Source: Lachnospiraceae bacterium EP-SM-12S-S03 | GTDB lineage: Bacteria > Bacillota > Clostridia > Lachnospirales > Lachnospiraceae | Length of the DNA stretch: 38,736 nucleotides | NCBI GenBank assembly: GCA_020540725.1 | Contig: JAJBSL010000022.1 | Span: 1 to 38,736 of the forward strand | Direction: 5' to 3' | In this document: one piece after another, positions 1-7,582 of the stretch | How positions within the stretch are numbered: the stretch's first letter is position 1 | How the letters are laid out: each line of letters opens with the position of its first letter | Program-made: the position numbers and the translations under genes | Notes under the pieces: model-generated | What the model was told of the DNA's origin: nothing | The model's database searches: none | The model's input: the letters and a program-made list of their open reading frames with translations, nothing else

Positions 1-3
1 TTT

Positions 4-41
4 GGGGGCAGATGCAACTCGTACGAGTCACATCTGCCCCC
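4..41. repeat. Long near-perfect hairpin
   Basis: GGGGGCAGATG (4-14) pairs with CATCTGCCCCC (31-41). Inside it is a 12-bp perfect palindrome, ACTCGTACGAGT (17-28), separated from the outer stem only by a CA/CA mismatch. No gene is visible between it and the left edge, so it may end a gene outside the window or be a dispersed palindromic repeat. Its function is unknown. Confidence 0.6.
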
Positions 42-142
42 CCTATTTAGAACTATCTATTTCCCGATAGCCCCTTCGCGCGCGAGCGGTTACGAAATAA
101 GAAACTCCTTGCCGCGAACTGCGCATCTTCACACGAAGTGTG
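42..142. other. Intergenic stretch without a gene
   Basis: I see no credible gene here. It holds a 10-bp palindrome TCGCGCGCGA near 77-86 and a small inverted repeat, CACAC-GAA-GTGTG, near 131-143. GC is locally higher than in the flanks. Together with the hairpins on both sides it forms a 240-bp palindrome-rich 3' flank of purL. Confidence 0.4.
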
Positions 143-192
143 TTTATTTTGATATAGGATTCCGAAGGAATTTCCTATATCATCAAAATAAA
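143..192. repeat. Imperfect inverted repeat downstream of purL
   Basis: The arm beginning TTTATTTTGATATAGGA (143-159) is matched by CCTATATCATCAAAATAAA ending at 192, with a small bulge and an inner TTCC-GAA-GGAA tip. It could form a long AT-rich hairpin on either strand. It lies just past the purL terminator hairpin and may be a backup terminator or a dispersed repeat. Confidence 0.5.
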
Positions 193-222
193 CCGGAAGC
201 CACCATTTTATTGGCGGCCTCC
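182..222 (-). terminator. Probable rho-independent terminator of purL
   Basis: On the minus strand GGAGGCCGCC and GGTGGCTTCC (222-213 and 204-195) form a 10-bp stem with two G-U pairs and an 8-nt loop. The U-rich GGTTTATTTTG follows. It begins 24 nt past the purL stop, the normal place for an intrinsic terminator. Confidence 0.65.
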
Positions 223-245
223 GACTTTCCTATCCTAATTTTGAA

Positions 246-3200
246 CTATTTAAAATATTTCACACCCGATTCAAATATCTTCAAATCCTGCTCGCCGTAG
301 ATATTGATCGCTACGGAATCACCGCGACGTTCAGAGTGTGCCATTTTACCGAGTACACGTCCATCCGGACTTGTGATACCTTCGATTGCCATGTAAGAAC
401 CGTTCGGGTTCCACTCTTCATCCATTGTGATGTTTCCGTCAAGGTCACAGTACTGTGTTGCAACCTGTCCGTTTGCGAAGAGTTCTTTCAGTACTTCATC
501 AGAAGCTACGAAACGTCCTTCGCCGTGAGATGCCGGGTTTGTATATACTCCGCCAAGCTCTGCTCCCTGTAACCAAGGAGATTTGTTTGTCACAACCTTT
601 GTATAAACCATCTTAGAAATGTGACGTCCGATTGTATTGTAAGTAAGAGTCGGTGAACCTTCTGTTTGTCCACAAATCTTTCCGTATGGAACTAAACCAA
701 GCTTGATCAATGTCTGGAAGCCATTGCAGACACCAAGTACCAACCCGTCTCTTTCATTCAACAATTTTTCTACCGCTTCTTTTAACTTTGCATTCTGGAA
801 CGCAGTTGCAAAGAATTTTGCCGAACCATCCGGCTCGTCACCGGCACTGAATCCGCCTGGGAACATGATCATCTGACACTGTGCAATCGTCTTTTCAAAC
901 TCTGCTACGGAATCACGGATATCTGCTGCATCCAAGTTCTTGAATACTTTAACAATCGTCTTTGCTCCGGCACGTTCAAATGCTTTCGCACTGTCATACT
1001 CACAGTTTGTTCCAGGGAATACCGGAATAAATACAGTTGGTTGTGCAATTTTATGATTACAGATATAAATATGATCTGCGTCAAATAATTTTTCTTCTAT
1101 GGATTCCGGTTTTGTTGCTCCGGATACAGATGGGAACACTTTCTCTAGAGGAGCTTTCCATGTAGAAACTGCTTCCTCAAGTCCGATTGTCATGTCACCG
1201 TACTCGATTGTATTCTTCTCTGTCACTTCACCGATCACTGTATACTTAATTGCAAGTGCAGACACTTTGTCAGCCGGAACTTCTGCAATGATATCACCAA
1301 ACATTGGTGCAAAGAGATCTCTCTTATCTACATTGCTTTCAATCTTCACGCCCATGCCGTTACCAAACGCCATTTTACTTACCGCTGCAGCAATACCATG
1401 TCTGTCAAGCGCATATGCTGATACGATATTGCCGTTCTGGATATCTTCTCTGAATTTTCCGTACTGCTCCATAACTTTTTCATATACAGGAAGATCAAAT
1501 TCATCTGTATCAATATGAAGCCATACTAATTTATTTCCTGCCGCTTTTAATTCCGGTGTAATAATATCTTTCTGTACTGCCACATCTACCGCGAAAGAAA
1601 CGAGTGTCGGAGGTACATCAATATCCTGGAATGTTCCTGACATACTGTCTTTTCCACCGATGGATGGAAGTCTAAGCCCTAACTGTACATCATATGCACC
1701 GAGGAGCGCTGCGAATGGCTGGCTCCATCTGCTTGGATCTTCTGTCATACGACGGAAGTATTCCTGGAATGTAAGGCGGATCTTGCTGTAATCTCCACCA
1801 TTTGCAACGATTTTTGCCACAGACTCAAGAACTGCGTACACAGCTCCATGGTATGGGCTCCAGCTTGATAAGTATGGATCAAATCCGTAGCTCATCATCG
1901 TAACCGTATCACATTTTCCTGTTAAGACAGGTAATTTCGCTACCATAGCCTGTGTTTCTGTCATCTGGTATTTTCCACCGTGTGGCATAAATACAGAACC
2001 CGCTCCGATGGAACCGTCAAATCTTTCAACGAGACCTTTCTGGGAGCATACATTAAGATCAGAAAGTGTCTCTAACCATTTCGCTCTTACATCTTCCACT
2101 TCATTGCGTACTAAAATACTATCTGCACGGTTTGGAATATCTACAGCAACACTTGTTTCCTGATGTGCACCGTTTGTATCCAGAAATGCACGGGAAATAT
2201 TTACGATTTCCTTTCCTCTCCATACAAGCACAAGTCTCGGACTTTCTGTTACAACAGCTACTTCTGTTGCTTCTAAGTTCTCTTCTTTTGCATATGCAAG
2301 GAATGTTTCTGCATCTTTTGCATCTACAACAACTGCCATACGCTCCTGAGATTCAGAAATTGCAATTTCTGTTCCGTCAAGTCCGGCATATTTTTTCGGC
2401 ACTTTATCTAAATCTACTCTCAATCCGTCTGCAAGTTCTCCGATTGCTACGGAAACCCCGCCGGCACCAAAATCGTTACATTTTTTGATCAGCTTGCTTA
2501 CTTCTTCTCTTCGGAATAACCGCTGTATCTTACGTTCTGTAGGCGGATTCCCTTTCTGTACCTCTGCGCCACATGTCTCAATCGACTCTTCTGTATGTAC
2601 TTTGGAAGATCCTGTTGCTCCGCCGCAGCCGTCACGTCCCGTACGTCCGCCGAGTAAGATAATGATATCCCCCGGATCTGATGTTTCTCTGATTACCGCT
2701 CTTCTTGGAGCCGCACCAAGCACTGCACCGATTTCCATACGTTTTGCAACATAGTCCGGATGATAAATCTCTTTTACCGCACCTGTAGCAAGACCGATCT
2801 GGTTTCCGTAAGAACTATATCCATGTGCTGCTTCTGTTACAAGTTTTTTCTGTGGTAATTTTCCTTTTAATGTTTCATTCACAGATACCGTCGGATCTGC
2901 CGCACCCGTCACGCGCATTGCCTGGTATACATAAGTACGTCCTGAAAGCGGGTCACGGATTGCGCCACCAAGGCATGTTGCCGCTCCACCGAATGGCTCG
3001 ATTTCAGTTGGATGGTTATGTGTTTCATTTTTGAAGTTCACTAACCATTCTTCTTCCACACCGTCTACGATAACCGGCACCACGATACTGCATGCATTGA
3101 TCTCATCGGACTCTTCCTGATCGTTTAACTTTCCTTCGCGTTTTAATTTACGCATCGCCATAAGAGCAAGATCCATCAGACAGACAAATTTATCTTCTCT

Positions 3201-4001
3201 TCCTTTGAAAATCTCACTGTGATCGCTGATATATTTTTTATATGCATTGACGATCGGCTCTTTATAATCGCCTTCGCCAAATGTAATGTCCTTTAATTCT
3301 GTAGAGAATGTTGTATGACGGCAGTGATCTGACCAGTACGTATCCAATACACGGATCTCTGTCATGGAAGGATCACGTTTTTCTTCCTCATGAAAATACT
3401 TCTGAATATGAAGGAAGTCTTTAAATGTCATCGCCAGTCCTAAAGAATCATACAGTTCTTTTAATTCTGCTTCCGGCATATCTTTAAATCCGTCAAAAAT
3501 CTTCACATCGTCCGGCTCGTCAAATACTGTCACGAGAGTTTCCGGCTTCTCTGCTCCTGTCTCTCTGGAATCTACCGGATTGATGCAGTGGTTTTTCACT
3601 GCCGCAAATTCTTCCTCCGTGATCTCACCTTCGATCACATATGTTGTTGCCGTCTTGATCACAGGCTGTTCGTCTTCTTTGATAAACTGTACGCACTGCA
3701 CAGCAGAATCTGCTCTCTGATCAAACTGTCCCGGCAAATACTCTACCGAGAAAACACGGCTTCCTTCCGCTATTTCAAATGTTTCATGATATAAAATATC
3801 AACTGGTGGTTCTGCGAACACACCGTTGCATGCTCTTTCAAATGTCTCTTCTGAAAGGTTCTCCACATCATAACGATTGAGAACTCTTACGTTTGTAATT
3901 GTTTTAATTCCTAAATAGCTCTCCACTTCATGCAGCAAGTCTTTTGCCTGCACTGCAAATTCCGGTTTCTTCTCTACATATACGCGTTTTACACCACTCA
4001 T
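246..4001 (-). CDS. purL: Phosphoribosylformylglycinamidine synthase, single-chain PurL/PurQ type
   Basis: Catalyses the ATP- and glutamine-dependent conversion of FGAR to FGAM, the fourth step of de novo purine synthesis, in the cytosol. At 1251 residues it is the large form, which carries the synthetase and glutaminase on one chain. The synthetase part shows the NETHNHP motif and a Gly-rich GGRTGRDGCGGATG stretch. A class I glutamine amidotransferase domain starts near residue 985 (VFPGTNCEYDSAKAF). Its nucleophile is Cys1092 in GVCNGFQ, with His1159 and Glu1161 in SHGEGRF, so the triad is complete. The ATG has a good GGAGGAAACT ribosome site. No other purine genes are adjacent, so it is probably transcribed alone; I see no purine riboswitch upstream. 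Confidence 0.97.
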   Translation of the reverse strand: MSGVKRVYVEKKPEFAVQAKDLLHEVESYLGIKTITNVRVLNRYDVENLSEETFERACNGVFAEPPVDILYHETFEIAEGSRVFSVEYLPGQFDQRADSAVQCVQFIKEDEQPVIKTATTYVIEGEITEEEFAAVKNHCINPVDSRETGAEKPETLVTVFDEPDDVKIFDGFKDMPEAELKELYDSLGLAMTFKDFLHIQKYFHEEEKRDPSMTEIRVLDTYWSDHCRHTTFSTELKDITFGEGDYKEPIVNAYKKYISDHSEIFKGREDKFVCLMDLALMAMRKLKREGKLNDQEESDEINACSIVVPVIVDGVEEEWLVNFKNETHNHPTEIEPFGGAATCLGGAIRDPLSGRTYVYQAMRVTGAADPTVSVNETLKGKLPQKKLVTEAAHGYSSYGNQIGLATGAVKEIYHPDYVAKRMEIGAVLGAAPRRAVIRETSDPGDIIILLGGRTGRDGCGGATGSSKVHTEESIETCGAEVQKGNPPTERKIQRLFRREEVSKLIKKCNDFGAGGVSVAIGELADGLRVDLDKVPKKYAGLDGTEIAISESQERMAVVVDAKDAETFLAYAKEENLEATEVAVVTESPRLVLVWRGKEIVNISRAFLDTNGAHQETSVAVDIPNRADSILVRNEVEDVRAKWLETLSDLNVCSQKGLVERFDGSIGAGSVFMPHGGKYQMTETQAMVAKLPVLTGKCDTVTMMSYGFDPYLSSWSPYHGAVYAVLESVAKIVANGGDYSKIRLTFQEYFRRMTEDPSRWSQPFAALLGAYDVQLGLRLPSIGGKDSMSGTFQDIDVPPTLVSFAVDVAVQKDIITPELKAAGNKLVWLHIDTDEFDLPVYEKVMEQYGKFREDIQNGNIVSAYALDRHGIAAAVSKMAFGNGMGVKIESNVDKRDLFAPMFGDIIAEVPADKVSALAIKYTVIGEVTEKNTIEYGDMTIGLEEAVSTWKAPLEKVFPSVSGATKPESIEEKLFDADHIYICNHKIAQPTVFIPVFPGTNCEYDSAKAFERAGAKTIVKVFKNLDAADIRDSVAEFEKTIAQCQMIMFPGGFSAGDEPDGSAKFFATAFQNAKLKEAVEKLLNERDGLVLGVCNGFQTLIKLGLVPYGKICGQTEGSPTLTYNTIGRHISKMVYTKVVTNKSPWLQGAELGGVYTNPASHGEGRFVASDEVLKELFANGQVATQYCDLDGNITMDEEWNPNGSYMAIEGITSPDGRVLGKMAHSERRGDSVAINIYGEQDLKIFESGVKYFK

Positions 4002-4108
4002 AGTTTCCTCCGTTTGAATCCGTTTTTTAAGTTTATAGTTCGCTTGGTTTTATTCTACCATATTTCTTATCATAAGGATAATTAATATATCTTAACTTAT
4101 TGATAAGA

Positions 4109-4825
4109 TTAGCTTATGTTAAACAAATTCTGATCTTCCTCCTTCCTTTTTGCCGATTTATGCAGAATCCATGCCACAATCAAGAATACAAGCAGAAGCA
4201 CTCCTGCAAAGATTCCAATTCTCACTGCAAAGTCTGCAAACAATCCTTCCGGAAGCATCCGGATCATATAATCCTCCTCAGGATTGAACATCCATAAATC
4301 ATTGTCAAAAAAGATTTCATGAAAAATCACAAAACATTGATCGAAGTTTCTTATCATAAAATATGCGAGTACACCTGTTGCCGCCGCCAAAAATCCCACC
4401 AGTCCCATATACCATGCAGATACCATTTTCTTCCAGTTTGCCTTCATAATAAGAAGCGCACTCATGGAAGCTACAAATATTCCAAGTGAAACCCACCGGA
4501 TCATAAGTGCATTGCAGAAAATATCCCGGACTTCCGCCATATGAAACCGATCTTGTTCATTGAAAAAGTCCTGTTCTTTTCCATCCACATGGGTATTTAC
4601 AACAAGTTCTTCTCTATCTCCTCGCAAATATGCCATCATCTTGTGCGTTACATCCATTACATCATCCATTGTCATATCCAGATCATCCAACACTTCATAT
4701 TTTTCGTATTCCTTCTGATAATACTGAAAGTCCAGATAAATGGCTCCTTCCGCTGATGTGATCAGCAAAACAACAATAAATGACAAGGCTGCTAAAAATG
4801 CCATGGTTCTCTGTAGTAATTTCAC
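4109..4825 (-). CDS. TIGR01906 / DUF1461 integral membrane protein
   Basis: A 238-residue membrane protein of unknown function. It has an N-terminal signal-anchor helix (about 7-30), then an outside-type loop of about 70 residues with the family hallmarks YLRGDR and EQDFFNEQDRFHM. Three more hydrophobic segments follow near 105-125, 135-157 and 203-225. The stretch FHEIFFDNDLWMFNPEEDYMIRMLPE between the last two is also typical of this family. The start is GTG at 4825, behind AAGGAGA at normal spacing. It lies 107 nt upstream of purL on the same strand. The link to purL looks incidental. Confidence 0.85.
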   Translation of the reverse strand: MKLLQRTMAFLAALSFIVVLLITSAEGAIYLDFQYYQKEYEKYEVLDDLDMTMDDVMDVTHKMMAYLRGDREELVVNTHVDGKEQDFFNEQDRFHMAEVRDIFCNALMIRWVSLGIFVASMSALLIMKANWKKMVSAWYMGLVGFLAAATGVLAYFMIRNFDQCFVIFHEIFFDNDLWMFNPEEDYMIRMLPEGLFADFAVRIGIFAGVLLLVFLIVAWILHKSAKRKEEDQNLFNIS

Positions 4826-4922
4826 TTCTCGTATCTCCTTCCTTTTGTCAAAATTTCAAGCGATTCTTTCCATTGATTTTACCAAATTTTTTCATACTTT
4901 AATAGTAAAATCAGAAAGCATC

Positions 4923-4972
4923 TTGTAAATTTTTCCGTTAGCCCTTATAATACTTTTATATTCATAAGGAGG
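4923..4972 (+). promoter_or_regulatory. Sigma-A promoter and ribosome site of the LysR gene
   Basis: TTGTAA (4923-4928), a 17-bp spacer and a perfect TATAAT (4946-4951), followed by AAGGAGG (4966-4972) 7 nt before the ATG. The leader is short, about 20 nt. Confidence 0.75.
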
Positions 4973-4979
4973 ACTAATA

Positions 4980-5864
4980 ATGGATATCAATTACGAATTA
5001 TATAAAGTTTTCTATTATGTAGCGACTACTTTAAGCTTTTCCGAAGCCTCCAAGCAGCTTTTCATTTCCCAGTCTGCGGTCAGTCAGTCAATTAAGGCTT
5101 TGGAAAAAAAACTGGATCAGTCACTTTTTATTAGAAGTACAAAGCGAGTACAACTTACTCCAGAAGGAGAAATCTTGCTTCGTCATGTGGAACCCGCCAT
5201 GAACTTGATCAAGCGTGGAGAAGCTCAGATTATCGATGCCGCTTCCACAGGAGGGCAGATCCGGATCGGCGCCAGCGACACAATCTGTCGTTATTTCCTT
5301 GTGCCGTATTTAAAACGGTTCCATCAGGAATTTCCAAATATCCACATCAAAGTGATGAATCAGACTTCCTTACGCTGTGTGGATCTTCTGGAAACCGGAC
5401 AGGTAGATTTAATTGTCACGAATTACCCAAACACGAATCTCGGGAATGTGGCATCCATTAAGAAAATTTCGAATTTCAAAGATGTGTTTATTGCCAATCA
5501 GGAGTTTGCAGAATTGAAGGACCGTAAGCTTAGTTATAGAGAATTGTTGGATTATCCGATTCTTATGCTGGAAAGGAAAAGTACAACGAGCGAATTTCTT
5601 CATAATCTGTTTCAGCAGCAACAGTTGGATCTTGTGCCGGAAATCGAACTGAGCAGCAACGACCTTTTGATCGATCTTGCAAAAATAGGTCTTGGAATTG
5701 CCTTCATTCCGGATTACTGCGTTCCACAGGACGGCGACCTTTTTATCGTGCAAACAGAAAGCGAACTGCCGCAACGTCAGCTTATTATCGCACATAATGA
5801 ACAGGTTCCTACTTCAAAAGCAACATTGGAATTTTTGAAATATTTTAACGAAATTGAAGAATAA
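4980..5864 (+). CDS. LysR family transcriptional regulator
   Basis: A 294-residue DNA-binding regulator. The winged helix-turn-helix occupies residues 1-60 (FSEASKQLFISQSAVSQSIKALEKKL), followed by the linker helix. A periplasmic-binding-protein-like effector domain covers about 88-290, including RIGASDTICRYFLVPYL at its start. Its own promoter and strong ribosome site support the start. It stands alone between a membrane protein gene and a Crp-type regulator, both on the opposite strand, so its effector and targets cannot be read from context. Autoregulation is usual in the family but is not shown here. Confidence 0.93.
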   Translation: MDINYELYKVFYYVATTLSFSEASKQLFISQSAVSQSIKALEKKLDQSLFIRSTKRVQLTPEGEILLRHVEPAMNLIKRGEAQIIDAASTGGQIRIGASDTICRYFLVPYLKRFHQEFPNIHIKVMNQTSLRCVDLLETGQVDLIVTNYPNTNLGNVASIKKISNFKDVFIANQEFAELKDRKLSYRELLDYPILMLERKSTTSEFLHNLFQQQQLDLVPEIELSSNDLLIDLAKIGLGIAFIPDYCVPQDGDLFIVQTESELPQRQLIIAHNEQVPTSKATLEFLKYFNEIEE

Positions 5865-5877
5865 ATAACGAATACAT

Positions 5878-5938
5878 AAAACCTCTGCTGAAAGCATGCC
5901 TTACTCTTTCAAGATGCTTCCGGCAGAGGTTTTCTATG
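5878..5938. terminator. Bidirectional terminator between LysR and Crp/Fnr genes
   Basis: AAAACCTCTGC (5878-5888) pairs with GCAGAGGTTTT (5923-5933), with an inner AGCAT/ATGCT stem. T-runs occur on both sides, so it can end the LysR gene on the plus strand and the regulator gene at 5942 on the minus strand. Confidence 0.8.
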
Positions 5939-5941
5939 TTT

Positions 5942-6619
5942 TTATACCGATGTATGTTCCATATTGTGAAACGCCCTTCTGGCAAGTTCCTCCGGTTTTA
6001 AAATGTAATATCCGCTAAGGCGTTTCTCCAGAATTTGTTCCTCACAAAGATGACTGATCAGACGAAACATATGGCGGTAACTCATTCCCACAGAACAGGA
6101 TACATCGGTCAGCACATCAGAAAAGATCCGGTGGTGACTATTTTTCAAAATGTAATGGCACAATCGTTCTTCCCCGGTACAAACCGCGGCCAGCATATAA
6201 TTTTCCGTACTTTGTATAAGTTTCTTCGACATTTCCTCCGCCAGTTTCTTTAGAAAAATCGGATTCTCCTCTTGTGTTTTCCTCAAAACAGAGTAGGAAA
6301 TCCAAAGACAGACCACATCACTAATGGCAATCACGGTAGCTTCTGCCTCATCTGTCTTCTGCAAATATTCCATATCTCCAAGAAGACCTTCCGATATATA
6401 ATAGCATATGATTAAGTTTTTCCCGTTAGGTGCATGCATGCAGACCTTTGCCTGCCCATCCAGCATAACCAAAAGTTTTGTGAGCGGCATTTTTTCTTCT
6501 ATGATCTTCTCTCCGGCATCATATCGGACACATTCACATTCTGTGATAAATCGTTCCGAAAAGCCATATGCAAACGCTTTTTCTATATAAATTTGTTTCA
6601 TTTCTGTTTGTTTCATCAC
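5942..6619 (-). CDS. Crp/Fnr family transcriptional regulator
   Basis: A 225-residue regulator. An N-terminal cyclic-nucleotide-binding-like beta barrel covers about 20-125 (GEKIIEEKMPLTKLLVMLDGQAKV). A dimer helix and a C-terminal winged helix follow, with LTDVSCSVGMSYRHMFRLISHL as the recognition region (about 165-190). No N-terminal Fnr-type cysteine cluster is present, so oxygen sensing by Fe-S is unlikely; the effector is unknown. It is divergent from a DMT transporter and shares an 81-bp intergenic region that holds a palindrome suited to this family (6639-6648). Control of the transporter is therefore the likely job. AAAGG lies a few bases before the start; ATG at 6616 is an alternative. 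Confidence 0.9.
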   Translation of the reverse strand: MMKQTEMKQIYIEKAFAYGFSERFITECECVRYDAGEKIIEEKMPLTKLLVMLDGQAKVCMHAPNGKNLIICYYISEGLLGDMEYLQKTDEAEATVIAISDVVCLWISYSVLRKTQEENPIFLKKLAEEMSKKLIQSTENYMLAAVCTGEERLCHYILKNSHHRIFSDVLTDVSCSVGMSYRHMFRLISHLCEEQILEKRLSGYYILKPEELARRAFHNMEHTSV

Positions 6620-6638
6620 ATCTACCTTTCAACACTAG

Positions 6639-6692
6639 GACATATGTCATATACGATTTTTTCATCTCCCGATATACTACATAACAGGAGGT
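6639..6692 (+). promoter_or_regulatory. Crp/Fnr-type operator at -41.5 and promoter of the DMT transporter gene
   Basis: GACATATGTC (6639-6648) is a perfect 10-bp palindrome centred at 6643.5. TATACT (6673-6678) is a good -10, which puts the start of transcription near 6685. The centre of the palindrome is then at -41.5, the class II activator position, and no good -35 is present. The ribosome site AGGAGG (6687-6692) follows. On the other strand the palindrome would overlap the start region of a weak promoter for the regulator (TATATG, 6653-6648), which would fit autorepression. Confidence 0.55.
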
Positions 6693-6700
6693 AAAGTATT

Positions 6701-7582
6701 ATGTATCAACTTTTATCATTAATTATCGGAGTTGTTATTGCAACGATGATTTCCGTGAACGGAACCCTTTCTGCAAGCTATGACGCGTTTCGTTCCGCAG
6801 TTATCATTCACATTGTCGGCGTTATTTTTGCCACATTTCTGTATTGTATGAAGAAAGAAAAGAAACCGCTATGGAAGCAGGGTCCTCTTTGGATTTATCT
6901 TGGCGGAGCGCTCGGATTTCTTACCACTGTATTCAATAATTTTGCTTTCGAATACATCAGTATGACAAGCATCATTGCCTTAGGACTTTTCGGACAAATG
7001 ATTACATCCGCTTTGATTGACAGTTTTGGACTTTTCGGTATGGAAAAATATCCGTTCCGTAAAAGTTCATTGCTCGGATTTCTTTTTGCCCTGGTCGGCG
7101 TGTGTTCTATGCTGGATTTCAGTATTACAGCATCCATTTATGCCGTGATCCTATCCATTGGAGGAGGTGTGACTGTTGTACTTGCCCGCACCGTCAACTC
7201 CAGACTTTCCGAGAAAATCGGTGCTTTAAGCGGTTCCCTTGTGAATCATCTTGTGGGGCTTCCAATTACCATAATCTTTGCTTTTTTCTGCGTACCGAAA
7301 GCAAACTTATTCGAGGTCAGTCCGACACCTTTTTGGGCTTACCTTGGTGGAACTTTGGGGGTAACCACAGTTTTATTGTTTAACATCGTTGTTCCAAAAG
7401 TATCCGCACTAAATCTGAGCATTTTAAGCTTTACCGGACAGCTTTTCACCGGAATTTTTATTGATTTTCTTCTCGGGAATGACTTTTCAGACGCCTCCTT
7501 TATCGGCGGCATCATCATTTCTGTTGGAATCCTCTTAAACTTCATCATGGATGCAGTTCATTCCAAAACTGTTCCAAACTAG
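6701..7582 (+). CDS. DMT superfamily transporter, DUF606 (YdcZ) type
   Basis: A 293-residue inner membrane protein with about ten hydrophobic helices, built from two homologous halves (about 1-140 and 150-290). Each half begins with a similar amphipathic pattern (SLIIGVVIATMISVNGTLS; YAVILSIGGGVTVVLARTVN). This is the two-domain DUF606 form of the drug/metabolite transporters; the substrate is unknown. AGGAGG sits 8 nt before the ATG. The gene is divergent from the Crp/Fnr regulator, which probably activates it. Its last 38 bp overlap the end of the convergent helicase gene. Confidence 0.85.
   Translation: MYQLLSLIIGVVIATMISVNGTLSASYDAFRSAVIIHIVGVIFATFLYCMKKEKKPLWKQGPLWIYLGGALGFLTTVFNNFAFEYISMTSIIALGLFGQMITSALIDSFGLFGMEKYPFRKSSLLGFLFALVGVCSMLDFSITASIYAVILSIGGGVTVVLARTVNSRLSEKIGALSGSLVNHLVGLPITIIFAFFCVPKANLFEVSPTPFWAYLGGTLGVTTVLLFNIVVPKVSALNLSILSFTGQLFTGIFIDFLLGNDFSDASFIGGIIISVGILLNFIMDAVHSKTVPN

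Noticed and set aside
2066..2488. Plus-strand frames of 140 residues opposite purL
   Set aside because: They are antisense shadows of a well-supported gene; composition is Leu/His-rich with no family likeness or ribosome site.
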